DNA of 64,000 nt from Parabacteroides sp. PF5-9 (GCF_029893105.1 NZ_JARXWG010000005.1:108640-172639), one strand, 5' to 3'; shown: positions 17,733-26,847, counted from the stretch's first letter. The notes: a model not told the origin generated them from the sequence alone. A program made the numbers and translations.

Positions 17733-19571
17733 ATGAAGAAAATATATTTAGTAGCGGCAGTAATTGTCGGACTTACAATGGGTGCTTGTTCAGATTTTCT
17801 GGAAGTGGACCCGGTAGGGAAAAAATCGGAGAAAGACTATTATTCTCAGACTGGGATCGACCAGGTACTGGTAGGGGTATACGCCCGCTTCTTTACAGGG
17901 AATAGTTTTGCGAATGTCGTCACCAATTATGTCTATGGTGATGTAATGGCGGGTGATGCCAATAAAGGATCAAACTTTGCGGATCAGCCTGACTTTACCA
18001 GTTTGGAGTTGTATGCAATTACAACAGGGAACAGTTATTTGAACAGCAAATGGGAACGTTGTTATGACGGTGTTTTCCGTGCCAATACAGTAGAAAGCGT
18101 TTGTAACAAAACGAAAGATCAATTGGATGCGACTTACTATGCACATGCAACCGGACAAGCTGCTTTCTTCCGTGCTTACTATCATTTTGAGATTGTTAAG
18201 GTATTCGGTGCTGCTGTTCCTTACGTAGGTGTTGCTGATTATGAAGCAAATGTAAACCCACAGGTATCCAATGTGGATGAAGGTGGTAACTACGTCTATA
18301 TCTGGGATAAGATTGCTGCTGACTTCCAATATGCTTATGATAATCTGCCTTCAGACTGGACACATAATGGTGAATTTGGTCGTGTAAATAAATGGGCTGC
18401 TGCTGCTTTCTTGGCAAAACTTAGAATGTACCAATCTTCTCCATATAATGGAACGAATGGTGGTTCAAACAAATGGGCTGAAGTAAAGACTATTCTGGAA
18501 AATGTAATGGCTAATGGTGTTGACCCAAAAGGAACAAAATATCAGTTGGCTAAAACATACGAAGAACTGTATACTGCTGGTGTAAGTGACTGGACAGGTG
18601 AATCTGTATTTGATGTTCAGAATTCATTGTCAGGATCTTCTGACCGTAACAGTACTGTAGCTGGTGGCGCTGCTGTTGGTATGAGTGGTGCGTTAGGTAA
18701 CAGTGGTTGGGGATTCCTTCAACCGTCTTATGACTTGGTGAATGCACATATCGTAGATGAAAACGGATTGCCATTAATGGATGGATCTTTCCGTAAAAAA
18801 GCTCCGATTACAAGTTCTGCTCCAGAAATTGCTAATGAGCCGGAAACAGACCTGACGGTTTTTGTGGATCCACGTGTAGACTATACGGTTGGACGTTATG
18901 GAACTCCTTTCTTGGATTGGACTGTTTTAACAAAAACGGATGGTTGGATTCGTGAACCATCTAACGGTGGATATTATATCCATAAAAAACTGATCCCAAA
19001 GAAAGCGGATAATGGTTCGTTAAGTCTTTCGACTTCGGCTGCTTCAACAACGAAAAACTTCCACTTGGTACGTTATGCCGATGTACTGTTATGGTATGCT
19101 GAAGCGTTGATTGAAACAGGCGAACATACGAAAGCTGGTGAATATATCAATAAAGTACGTGCACGTGCAGCAAACAGCTTTGTAGAAGCTACAGATGCTG
19201 ATTTAGTGCCAGCTACATCTCCTTATAAACTGGAAGATAAAGTGAACGGTAAAACCATAGATAATGCTGCTGGTAACTACCGTATCGGTTTATATCCTGC
19301 TTCTCAGTTTGCCTCTAAAGAGAAAGCAACTGAAGCTTTACGTTTCGAGCGCAGAATCGAGTTGGCAACAGAAGGTCATCGTTGGTACGACTTAACCCGT
19401 TGGGGTATTGCCCGTACTGAAATCAACAACTTTGTTGAATTTGAAAAGAATCATTTGAATAAGTACACAGGTGCTGAATCTTATCAGGATAAATGGGTGA
19501 CATTACCTATTCCTTGGAATCAGCTTAACAAAATGCAAGATTTGCTTGTTCAGAATGAGAACTGGAAATAA
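17733..19571 (+). CDS. SusD/RagB-family surface lipoprotein
   Basis: The 612-residue partner of the SusC protein, 36 bp downstream on the same strand. The lipoprotein signal is LTMGACSD, with the acylated Cys at about residue 19 followed by the typical SDFLEVDP. SusD landmarks are the N-terminal RAYYHFEIVKVFGAAVPYV (TPR core), the WAEVKTILENVM segment and the C-terminal block RFERRIELATEGHRWYDLTRWG. It should cap the SusC barrel and bind ligand at the cell surface. The same biased codon use as SusC supports co-expression. A strong terminator follows at 19593-19620. Confidence 0.95.
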   Translation: MKKIYLVAAVIVGLTMGACSDFLEVDPVGKKSEKDYYSQTGIDQVLVGVYARFFTGNSFANVVTNYVYGDVMAGDANKGSNFADQPDFTSLELYAITTGNSYLNSKWERCYDGVFRANTVESVCNKTKDQLDATYYAHATGQAAFFRAYYHFEIVKVFGAAVPYVGVADYEANVNPQVSNVDEGGNYVYIWDKIAADFQYAYDNLPSDWTHNGEFGRVNKWAAAAFLAKLRMYQSSPYNGTNGGSNKWAEVKTILENVMANGVDPKGTKYQLAKTYEELYTAGVSDWTGESVFDVQNSLSGSSDRNSTVAGGAAVGMSGALGNSGWGFLQPSYDLVNAHIVDENGLPLMDGSFRKKAPITSSAPEIANEPETDLTVFVDPRVDYTVGRYGTPFLDWTVLTKTDGWIREPSNGGYYIHKKLIPKKADNGSLSLSTSAASTTKNFHLVRYADVLLWYAEALIETGEHTKAGEYINKVRARAANSFVEATDADLVPATSPYKLEDKVNGKTIDNAAGNYRIGLYPASQFASKEKATEALRFERRIELATEGHRWYDLTRWGIARTEINNFVEFEKNHLNKYTGAESYQDKWVTLPIPWNQLNKMQDLLVQNENWK

Positions 19572-19592
19572 TATTAGATTTATCTTTTTTAG

Positions 19593-19620
19593 AAAGGGTG
19601 GCCAAAAGCCACCCTTTTTT
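19593..19620 (+). terminator. Terminator of the SusC/SusD operon
   Basis: The 7-bp GC-rich stem GGGTGGC/GCCACCC (19596-19602 and 19608-19614) with loop CAAAA is followed by a T run. Confidence 0.9.
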
Positions 19621-19724
19621 AGTTTTAAAAATAGGCGGCAATAAGTCGCAATTAAACATTATCTACCTCATTATAATAAGTTTTTGCTTTTATACAATCA
19701 TCTTTTTCACTTTTGTGATTTGCT

Positions 19725-19763
19725 GTTAAATAAAAAGGAGTCATCCTTGAGGACAACTCCTTT
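19725..19763 (-). terminator. Terminator of the GG-leader peptide gene
   Basis: The stem AAAGGAGT (19734-19741) with ACTCCTTT (19756-19763), with a small inner stem TCC/GGA, is followed on the minus strand by TTTTTATTT. The rest of 19621-19783 shows nothing else. Confidence 0.8.
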
Positions 19764-19783
19764 GACAATAAAATTACAGGAGA

Positions 19784-19999
19784 TTAGTTCTTTGAACAAT
19801 AAGCGGGTCCACCACACCTTTCACGGGCAATATTTTCTGCTTCTACATTTCCGTAATAATCAGGAACTTCTACAATGAAAGTCCCTCCTGATGATCCACA
19901 CCAGCAAGTATACGACCCGCCACCCAGAATCTTCATCATTTCTTCTTTCTTCAAAACAGAACCTTGTTCTTTTAAAGCAATTTTTGTTAGCTTCTTCAT
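19784..19999 (-). CDS. GG-leader Bacteroidales peptide precursor (bacteroidetocin/RiPP-like)
   Basis: A 71-residue peptide gene with its own promoter and terminator. Residues 1-26 look like a double-glycine leader (MKKLTKIALKEQ, then EEMMKILGG). The predicted core of about 44 residues is Gly- and Cys-rich (GSYTCWCGSSGGTF, later ERCGGPAYC), with four cysteines. This is the pattern of the GG-Bacteroidales natural-product precursor families, which include secreted anti-Bacteroidales peptides and radical-SAM-modified peptides. No C39 peptidase-ABC transporter or modification enzyme is encoded nearby, so export and maturation would have to come from elsewhere in the genome. Whether it is a toxin, a signal or a modified peptide cannot be told. 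Confidence 0.7.
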   Translation of the reverse strand: MKKLTKIALKEQGSVLKKEEMMKILGGGSYTCWCGSSGGTFIVEVPDYYGNVEAENIARERCGGPAYCSKN

Positions 20000-20050
20000 G
20001 ATTTCAATTTTTTAAGTAATTAATAAATAGTTATTTATCCATGGATTCGC

Positions 20051-20081
20051 CAAACCTAATTATTTGATTCATAAAAAGCAA
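20051..20081 (-). promoter_or_regulatory. Promoter of the GG-leader peptide gene
   Basis: On the minus strand a TTG (complement of 20079-20081), exactly 20 bp and TAGGTTTG (complement of 20051-20058) match the Bacteroidetes promoter consensus. The ATG is 51 bp further on, at 19999. Confidence 0.7.
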
Positions 20082-20086
20082 GAAAA

Positions 20087-20118
20087 GTTGGTCACAGTTT
20101 GGTCACAGTTTGGTCACA
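20087..20118. repeat. Three 11-bp direct repeats upstream of the peptide promoter
   Basis: On the minus strand the sequence reads TGTGACCAAAC, TGTGACCAAAC, TGTGACCAAC, ending 5 bp from the -33 element. The 11-bp period puts the copies on one face of the helix, as expected for a cooperative activator or response regulator. No candidate regulator gene is adjacent. Confidence 0.8.
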
Positions 20119-20220
20119 AATCAATATCACCTCTGAAATTTGCGATGAAATGGATGTTTTAATTTTCATAACATTACTTTCTTTGTAACACTATTCTAGG
20201 ACGAGACAAGACCTAAAAAC

Positions 20221-20254
20221 AAAAAGAGATGGTGACAATTCACCATCTCTTTTT
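20221..20254 (-). terminator. Terminator of the rplM-rpsI-rpsB-tsf operon
   Basis: A perfect 15-bp stem (AAAAAGAGATGGTGA and its complement) with loop CAAT ends in T tracts on both strands. It closes the tsf gene, whose stop is at 20280. Confidence 0.92.
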
Positions 20255-20279
20255 GTTATGATTGTATAATAATATGAGA

Positions 20280-21101
20280 TTATTCTACATTTAACGTCAC
20301 ACGTTTGAAATCAACTACAGTAAGATCTTTATTCTGTTGTTTCAGATACTGTTCGATAGTCAATTTATTGTCTTTTACGAACTCCTGTTGTAACAATGTA
20401 TTTTCTTTGTAGAATTTCTGCAACGCGCCTTCTGCAATACGATCTAACAGGTTTTCAGGTTTACCTGCCTGACGTGCTTTGTCGCGGGCAATCTCCATTT
20501 CCTGATCGATGATCTTCTGATCAACACCGTCTGCATTGACAGCAACCGGATTCATCGCAGCAATTTGCATGGCGATATCACGGGCAACCTGACGATCTAC
20601 TTCCTGATTGAAAGCAACGATTGTAGCCAGTTTATTTCCCGGATGAATATAAGAAACAGCATAAGACCCATTTACTGTTTCATAGAAGCCTAGTTCCATC
20701 TTTTCACCTGTCACACCAATACGATCGGTAATATGATCCTGAATTGTACGATCTGCTAACGAAGAAGCTAATAAGGCCTCTAATGATTTTGGTTTTTTAT
20801 CCATAGCGACATTCAGGATATCCTGAGTCAATGCTACGAATTCACCATTTTTAGCCACGAAGTCGGTTTCGCATTTTAAGGCAACGATTGCAGCAAAGCC
20901 ACCATTTTCAGTAGCTAACACACAACCTTCTGACGCTTCACGATCCGAACGTTTTGCAGCAACAGCCTGTCCTTTTTTACGGATAATCTCCATTGCTTTA
21001 TCGAAATCGTTATTTGCTTCTTCCAATGCATTTTTACAATCCATCATTCCAGCACCGCTCATCTTGCGTAGCTTGGAAATGTCAGCCATAGTAACAGCCA
21101 T
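20280..21101 (-). CDS. tsf: Elongation factor Ts
   Basis: The 273-residue guanine nucleotide exchange factor of EF-Tu. The N-terminal UBA-like domain (ISKLRKMSGAGMMDCKNALEEAN) and the TDFV motif (KCETDFVAKNGEFV) that contacts EF-Tu are both clear. It is the last gene of the ribosomal operon, 26 bp after rpsB. Confidence 0.98.
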   Translation of the reverse strand: MAVTMADISKLRKMSGAGMMDCKNALEEANNDFDKAMEIIRKKGQAVAAKRSDREASEGCVLATENGGFAAIVALKCETDFVAKNGEFVALTQDILNVAMDKKPKSLEALLASSLADRTIQDHITDRIGVTGEKMELGFYETVNGSYAVSYIHPGNKLATIVAFNQEVDRQVARDIAMQIAAMNPVAVNADGVDQKIIDQEMEIARDKARQAGKPENLLDRIAEGALQKFYKENTLLQQEFVKDNKLTIEQYLKQQNKDLTVVDFKRVTLNVE

Positions 21102-21127
21102 AATCTATAATTCCTTTCTTTAATTAA

Positions 21128-21988
21128 TTATTCTTTTACTTCTTCAGCTTCATCCTGAACAGGGGTTTCTACAACCTCCTCTTGTGCCAAATCTTCAACA
21201 GCGTCTTCTTTCTTTGCGCTTTTTCTGATTGTTGACTTAGCTCTGCGCTCTCTTCTTGGAGCTTCTTCCTCACCGGTAGCATCGGTATCTACCTTTTCTG
21301 CTTTACGCTCTTCCAAACCTTCGCTCATCGCCTGACAAACAGCGCCAAGGATCACCTCAACAGATTTAGTGGCATCATCATTTGCCGGAATTACGAAATC
21401 AATGTTGCCCGGATCAGAATTCGTATCCACCATACCGAATACAGGGATACCTAAACGATTCGCTTCACGAACCGCAATATGCTCTTTCATCACGTCAACA
21501 ACAAACAACGCAGAAGGTAGACGAGTCAGGTCGATAATAGAGCCTAATGTCTTTTCCAATTTTGCGCGTTGACGCGTGATCTGAAGTTTTTCTCTTTTTG
21601 AAAGATTATCAAATGTACCGTCTTTAGTCATCTTATCGATTGTAGTCATCTTTTTGATGGCTTTACGAATAGTCGGGAAATTGGTTAACATACCACCCGG
21701 CCAACGTTCAATCACGTAAGGCATACCGATAGAAGCAGCCTTATCAGCAACAACTTGTTTAGCTTGTTTTTTTGTAGCGACGAACAGCACTTTCTTTCCC
21801 TGACGAGCCAGGTTTTTCAATACTTCTGCTGCTTCGTCTACTTTAGCAACTGTTTTATATAAATCAATGATATGAATACCATTGCGCTCCATAAAAATAT
21901 AAGGAGCCATTGCGGGGTTCCACTTTCTTTTTAAGTGTCCGAAGTGTACTCCGGCTTCTAATAACTGATCAAAATTTACTCTTGACAT
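21128..21988 (-). CDS. rpsB: 30S ribosomal protein S2
   Basis: 286 residues. The conserved S2 body covers residues 1 to about 230 (LLEAGVHFGHLKRKWNP, KVLFVATKKQA, ERWPGGMLTNF, VDTNSDP). A Lys/Arg- then Glu-rich tail of about 55 residues follows (EEEAPRRERRAKST to the acidic EVKE end). Tails like this are usual in Bacteroidetes S2. Confidence 0.98.
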   Translation of the reverse strand: MSRVNFDQLLEAGVHFGHLKRKWNPAMAPYIFMERNGIHIIDLYKTVAKVDEAAEVLKNLARQGKKVLFVATKKQAKQVVADKAASIGMPYVIERWPGGMLTNFPTIRKAIKKMTTIDKMTKDGTFDNLSKREKLQITRQRAKLEKTLGSIIDLTRLPSALFVVDVMKEHIAVREANRLGIPVFGMVDTNSDPGNIDFVIPANDDATKSVEVILGAVCQAMSEGLEERKAEKVDTDATGEEEAPRRERRAKSTIRKSAKKEDAVEDLAQEEVVETPVQDEAEEVKE

Positions 21989-22123
21989 GGTTTTCTTTTA
22001 ATTTTTCGTTTACTTTCTTTTGAATTCAACCATCAGGTAGTCCATCCACATTCCACATGTAAAAGAAATCCTGCTGATTTAGATACTAAACGTCTTGCTT
22101 TTGTAAGAAACTCACAAACAACA

Positions 22124-22510
22124 TTAACGCTTACTGAACTGGAATCTCTTACGTGCTTTCGGTTGTCCCGGTTTTTTGCGTTCTACAACACGTGGATCAC
22201 GGGTAACAAAACCTTCAGCTCTCAACGCTGGTTTATCTTCCGGATTGATTTTAATCAATGCACGAGCGATAGCCAAACGAGCCGCTTCTGATTGTCCTTT
22301 ATATCCGCCACCAGCAAGATTGATCTTGATGTCGTATTTTTCGGAGACTTCCAACTTGTTCAATGGCTGTTTCACCACATACTGAAGAATAGAAGAAGGG
22401 AAATAATTATCCAAATCACGTTTGTTGATTGTTATTTTTCCAGTTCCTTCGCTTACGTATACACGTGCAACAGCCGCTTTACGTCTTCCTATTGCATTTA
22501 TTACTTCCAT
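22124..22510 (-). CDS. rpsI: 30S ribosomal protein S9
   Basis: 128 residues with the family start AIGRRKAAVARVYV and the basic end KARKRFQFSKR, which reaches the ribosomal P site. It follows rplM by 5 bp. The 135-bp gap to rpsB holds no clear terminator. Confidence 0.98.
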   Translation of the reverse strand: MEVINAIGRRKAAVARVYVSEGTGKITINKRDLDNYFPSSILQYVVKQPLNKLEVSEKYDIKINLAGGGYKGQSEAARLAIARALIKINPEDKPALRAEGFVTRDPRVVERKKPGQPKARKRFQFSKR

Positions 22511-22515
22511 AGGGC

Positions 22516-22971
22516 TTATTTATATGAGTTTATATCGATTGATTTCGGTTGTTGCGCCTCATGCGGATGTTCTGCTCCTGCATATACATGCAAATTACCA
22601 AGCAATTTTGCACCCAGACGGTTTTTCGGCAACATACCTTTAACTACTTTACGGAACAAGCGATCTTCACCCTTAGCCATCAGATCGGCCGGAGTAAATT
22701 CACGTTGTCCACCGGGATATCCGGTATATCTCAAATAAATACGATCGTTCCATTTATTTCCTGTCAGAACGATTTTTTCTGCATTGATGATAATCACATT
22801 ATCACCACAATCAACATGCGGAGTAAAATTGGGTTTATACTTGCCACGCAAGAGTTTTGCTACTTTAGAACAAAGGCGTCCCAAAGTCTGTCCGGTTGCA
22901 TCTACAACCACCCATTCTTTATTAACAGTTGCTTTGTTAGCAGAAATGGTCTTAAAACTTAAAGTATCCAC
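22516..22971 (-). CDS. rplM: 50S ribosomal protein L13
   Basis: 151 residues with the typical VVVDATGQTLGRLCSKVA and GMLPKNRLGAKLL segments. The start codon appears to be GTG (complement of 22969-22971), giving (M)DTLSFKTISANKA, the normal Bacteroidales N-terminus. There is no in-frame ATG in that position. It is the first gene of the operon, preceded by a structured leader. Confidence 0.97.
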   Translation of the reverse strand: MDTLSFKTISANKATVNKEWVVVDATGQTLGRLCSKVAKLLRGKYKPNFTPHVDCGDNVIIINAEKIVLTGNKWNDRIYLRYTGYPGGQREFTPADLMAKGEDRLFRKVVKGMLPKNRLGAKLLGNLHVYAGAEHPHEAQQPKSIDINSYK

Positions 22972-23113
22972 TGCTTTAATTAGTTTGTTAATTAATAATT
23001 TAAAAAACGAGCTTTTGTCTGTTCGCCAACATTATTACACGGACACGAGACGTAATAATGCGCTAAAAACTAAACTCTTAGTACATTTTGATAATAATCG
23101 GCTCGCAAAGGTA
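22972..23113 (-). promoter_or_regulatory. rplM promoter and structured 5' leader
   Basis: The minus-strand -7 element TACCTTTG is at 23106-23113. The roughly 125-nt leader it would transcribe contains an 8-bp hairpin with arms 23052-23059 and 23031-23038 and a 13-nt loop. Ribosomal protein leaders that let L13 control its own operon have been described in Bacteroidia, and this position and size would suit one. I cannot confirm a match to that RNA family by eye. The stretch 23114-23237 shows nothing more. Confidence 0.45.
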
Positions 23114-23237
23114 CGGCTTTTCTCTGAAATATAAAATGTTTTTAGACCCTTTTTAACGAAAGGTTCTTCATCTGAATGCTCTATATAAGCATTTTGTCTA
23201 TCAATTTCGTATAATCCGAAGTAAATAAACAGACCTG

Positions 23238-25697
23238 TTAAAAGACCGGATTCACCACCCTCTCAGACAGCAGGGCAATATCAATAACCTCCCGGATATC
23301 ATCAACATAATGAAAAGTAAGTCCTTTCAGATAATCGGCATTAATCTCACCCACATCCTTTTTATTCTCTTTACACAAGATGATCTCTTTAATACCAGCC
23401 CGTTTAGCCGCCAATATTTTCTCTTTGATACCTCCCACCGGAAGGACTTTACCGCGAAGCGTAATTTCTCCGGTCATAGCCAGATTACTCTTTACTTTCC
23501 GTTGGGTAAATGCAGAAACTAATGAAGTCACCATCGTGACTCCGGCGCTCGGACCATCTTTCGGAATAGCACCCTCAGGCACATGCACATGCACATTCCA
23601 TTTTTCGAACAACTCTTCCGCAATATCAAATTGCGAGGAATGCGAATGAATATATTCGAGTGCCAACATGGCTGATTCTTTCATCACATCACCCAGATTG
23701 CCCGTAAGCGTCAATTTCGACCCTTTGCCCCGACTCAAGCTGGATTCAACAAAAAGGATCTCACCGCCAACAGCCGTCCAGGCCAAACCTGTTACTACAC
23801 CTGCATACTCATTGCCTTGATAACGATCGCGACTATATTCAACCGCTCCCAGGTATTCATGTAAATCTTCCGGAAGAATTTGTTGCGGAACCACCTCGTC
23901 GGACGCGATCTTCCGAGCCAGTTTTCGCATGATCTTGGCTATTTTCTTATCCAGTTCACGCACCCCACTCTCACGGGTATACGATTCGACGATCAATTGA
24001 AGTGTTTTCTTGGGAAATTTTACCGATTTTTTAGGAATACCGTGTGCTTCCAACTGTTTGGGAACCAAATGACGGGCCGCAATCTCCACTTTCTCTTCCA
24101 GGATATACCCACTGACCTCGATCAACTCCATACGATCCAATAACGGCTGCGAAATCGTATTCAGATTATTAGCGGTTGCAATAAACATCACCTTACTCAG
24201 ATCATAGTCGACATCCAGATAGTTGTCATGGAAAGCATTGTTTTGCTCAGGGTCGAGCACCTCCAATAAAGCCGAAGCCGGGTCGCCTTTGAAATCATTT
24301 GTTACTTTATCAATTTCGTCCAATACAAATACCGGATTTGATGTACCGGCTTTATTGATATTCTGAATGATCCGTCCACTCATCGCTCCGATATACGTGC
24401 GACGGTGTCCGCGTATCTCCGCTTCATCATGCAATCCACCCAATGAAATTCGGACATATTTCCGGTTCAATGCTTCAGCGATCGATTTCCCCAAAGATGT
24501 TTTACCGACTCCCGGAGGGCCATAAAGGCAGATGATTGGAGATTTCATATCGCCTTTCAGTTTCAACACAGCAAGATGCTCTATAATACGTTCTTTCACC
24601 TTCTCCAAGCCGTAATGATCCCTATCCAGTATCTTCTGCGCATGTTTCAGGTTAAAATTATCTTTACTGTATTCATTCCATGGCAAATTGACAATCGTCT
24701 GTACATATTGTGTCTGGATGGAAAAATCGGGCGATTGCGGATGTAAACGTTCAAGCTTTCGCAACTCTTTTTCAAAAATCTCAGCAATAGGCGCCGACCA
24801 TTTTTTCTTCGCCGCTTTTTTACGCAACTCTTTAATTTCCTGCTCATTGATATTACCACCCAACTCTTCCTGAATCGTTTTGATCTGTTGTTGCAGGAAA
24901 TACTCTTTCTGTTGCTGGTTAATATCCTCATGCGTTTTCATCTGAATAGAGGTTTTCAACTCCATCAGTTGATACTCTCTGTTCAGAATAAACAAAAGCC
25001 GGTAAGCACGATCTTTCAGATCACTTATCATCAACAATTGCTGCTTCTCGGCTGCCCCGCTGGGGATATTGCTCGAAGAGAAATTGATCAGATAAAGCAC
25101 ATTTTTATTATTCTTGATCGAAAAAATCAGATCACGCGGAGGATCACTCATCGCCCCCAGCATTTTGATTGTCAAATCTTTTATCGTCGAAACCAACGCC
25201 TCAAATTCCCGGTCTTTTTTGTCCGGAATATGATCGTCAAGCAGGGTCACCTTTCCGCTCAAGAAAGGTTCGGTTTCTTGTATTTCATTTAATTCAAAAC
25301 GTTTTTTACCCTGTAATATAATGGTTGTATTCCCATCCGGCATCTCCAAAACTTTCACGATATCGGCAACAACACCTATCGTAAAGAGATCATCCATCAC
25401 AGGATCTTCTGTTTCCGAGTCTTTTTGGCAGACCACCCCAATCATTGCTTTATGCTTAACCGCATGACGAATCAACCGCATCGATTTTGGACGTCCCACA
25501 ATCACCGGCATAGCTACTCCCGGGAAAAGCACCATATTTCGGAGCGGAAGGATAGGGATAATGCTACCAACTTTATCGACCCCATCAGCAAAGTCTTCAT
25601 CTATATCACATTCGGTCAATATAGGCATCACAATTCCCAGATTATCCTCTAAATCTTCCATAAAATAAGGGCTGTATATTTTTGATTTTTGTTTCAT
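23238..25697 (-). CDS. lon: ATP-dependent protease Lon
   Basis: 819 residues with the standard order. The N-terminal substrate domain (PILPLRNMVLFPGVAMPV) is followed by a coiled-coil region, the AAA+ module with Walker A GPPGVGKTSLGK at about 370 and Walker B VFVLDEID, and the C-terminal protease. The protease has the catalytic Ser in PKDGPSAGVTM and Lys in ILAAKRAGI. It degrades misfolded and regulatory proteins in the cytoplasm. It has its own promoter. Confidence 0.97.
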   Translation of the reverse strand: MKQKSKIYSPYFMEDLEDNLGIVMPILTECDIDEDFADGVDKVGSIIPILPLRNMVLFPGVAMPVIVGRPKSMRLIRHAVKHKAMIGVVCQKDSETEDPVMDDLFTIGVVADIVKVLEMPDGNTTIILQGKKRFELNEIQETEPFLSGKVTLLDDHIPDKKDREFEALVSTIKDLTIKMLGAMSDPPRDLIFSIKNNKNVLYLINFSSSNIPSGAAEKQQLLMISDLKDRAYRLLFILNREYQLMELKTSIQMKTHEDINQQQKEYFLQQQIKTIQEELGGNINEQEIKELRKKAAKKKWSAPIAEIFEKELRKLERLHPQSPDFSIQTQYVQTIVNLPWNEYSKDNFNLKHAQKILDRDHYGLEKVKERIIEHLAVLKLKGDMKSPIICLYGPPGVGKTSLGKSIAEALNRKYVRISLGGLHDEAEIRGHRRTYIGAMSGRIIQNINKAGTSNPVFVLDEIDKVTNDFKGDPASALLEVLDPEQNNAFHDNYLDVDYDLSKVMFIATANNLNTISQPLLDRMELIEVSGYILEEKVEIAARHLVPKQLEAHGIPKKSVKFPKKTLQLIVESYTRESGVRELDKKIAKIMRKLARKIASDEVVPQQILPEDLHEYLGAVEYSRDRYQGNEYAGVVTGLAWTAVGGEILFVESSLSRGKGSKLTLTGNLGDVMKESAMLALEYIHSHSSQFDIAEELFEKWNVHVHVPEGAIPKDGPSAGVTMVTSLVSAFTQRKVKSNLAMTGEITLRGKVLPVGGIKEKILAAKRAGIKEIILCKENKKDVGEINADYLKGLTFHYVDDIREVIDIALLSERVVNPVF

Positions 25698-25717
25698 ACA
25701 ATGTTATTTGTCGTGTG

Positions 25718-25725
25718 CAAAGGTA
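25718..25725 (-). promoter_or_regulatory. -7 element of lon
   Basis: TACCTTTG on the minus strand, 20 bp upstream of the lon ATG at 25697. No HrcA- or CtsR-like operator is evident. Confidence 0.55.
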
Positions 25726-25812
25726 CGGAGAAGCAGTGCAATAAATATGCCAAAAGTAAAGCTTTTCTCTTAAAAATGCTATAAATCTTTGATTATATCC
25801 GGAAGGAGATTC

Positions 25813-26322
25813 TTATAATGTCGAAAGTTCATACCTATAATAGATATGCCCCTCTTCGGTTTGTCCCGATTCAACCTTTGTCATACCCATTTTCTCACAC
25901 AACCGAACCGAAGCAAGATTATCAGCATACATCCGGGCGACTACCTTCCGGGTCTTTAGCCGATTAAAACTATAGTGGATCAAACCTCTGCATATCTCCG
26001 AACCAAACCCTTGATTCCAATAAACAGTGTCTATAATATACCCCAGTTCCAAAATGGAGTTATCGTCAAAAGAGTTAAACAGTCCACCTTCGCCTATAAG
26101 AGTTCCATTCTCTTTCAATACAACAACAAATATACCAATCTGTTCACAGTACTCCTTATTAATCCGATTATATTTTTCACGCAACTCTTCCAGAGTCCAA
26201 TTATATTTCCCATTGGAAACATAACGCATATTCTCTTTTTGGGTATAGATTGCCAGAAGGTGGGGAAGATCATCTTCATTGATTTCACGCAAAAACAACC
26301 GGGGTGTTTCAATAGAAATCAT
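25813..26322 (-). CDS. GNAT-family N-acetyltransferase (RimJ/RimL-like)
   Basis: 169 residues with the family opening IETPRLFLREINEDDLPHLLAIY and an acetyl-CoA site around LELGYIIDTVYWNQGFGSE. The C-terminal NLASVRLCEKMGMTKV motif is typical of RimJ/RimL-type enzymes acting on protein N-termini or small amines. I use the ATG at 26322, which overlaps the stop of the preceding GNAT gene by one base (TGATG), over an in-frame GTG one codon earlier. The substrate is unknown. Confidence 0.88.
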   Translation of the reverse strand: MISIETPRLFLREINEDDLPHLLAIYTQKENMRYVSNGKYNWTLEELREKYNRINKEYCEQIGIFVVVLKENGTLIGEGGLFNSFDDNSILELGYIIDTVYWNQGFGSEICRGLIHYSFNRLKTRKVVARMYADNLASVRLCEKMGMTKVESGQTEEGHIYYRYELSTL

Positions 26323-26837
26323 CACCGCAATAATTCATAGTAATGAAAATCAACAAATGCTCCATTTTTAAAAGCCGCTTTTTCCATAACGCCAACCTTT
26401 CTGAATCCATTTTTCTCCATCACACGCATAGAAGCCGTATTGTACGCATATGCGCAAGCGTAGATCCGGGCAATATCCGTTTCCTGAAAGACGATACGGA
26501 TAGCTGCCCGGACAGCCTCCGTGATGATGCCTTTATTCCAATAGGCCTCTCCGATCCAGTAACCCAATTCAGCATTATAACGCTCTACATCAGACTGAAG
26601 AATAAAACCGACACCCCCCACAGCCTTACCATCCACCACAATGGCGTAATCCAACGGGAATGATCTTTTTAAGCACTCTTTGATAAAAGCTTTCCCATTT
26701 TTCTTCGTATAGGGATGTGGAAAACCATCACGCACATTATTCCAGATATTCACATTATTCGCCTGTTCTGATAAGGATTCAGCATCTTCTAATTTCCAGG
26801 GACGTATCTCAAAATTTTCTTTCTGTATCGGAAACAT
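26322..26837 (-). CDS. GNAT-family N-acetyltransferase (RimJ/RimL-like)
   Basis: 171 residues, paralogous in fold to the downstream gene. Landmarks are FEIRPWKLEDAESLSEQANN, the acetyl-CoA motif AELGYWIGEAYWNKGIITEA and NTASMRVMEKNGFRKVG. It is translationally coupled to the next GNAT gene and starts 10 bp after the stop of the AlbA/HATPase gene. The three may form one transcript. Confidence 0.88.
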   Translation of the reverse strand: MFPIQKENFEIRPWKLEDAESLSEQANNVNIWNNVRDGFPHPYTKKNGKAFIKECLKRSFPLDYAIVVDGKAVGGVGFILQSDVERYNAELGYWIGEAYWNKGIITEAVRAAIRIVFQETDIARIYACAYAYNTASMRVMEKNGFRKVGVMEKAAFKNGAFVDFHYYELLR

Positions 26838-26847
26838 AACGGCTCTA

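Noticed and set aside
14334..19571. Polysaccharide utilization locus
   Set aside because: Only SusC and SusD are present; no glycosidase, sulfatase or dedicated regulator is adjacent.
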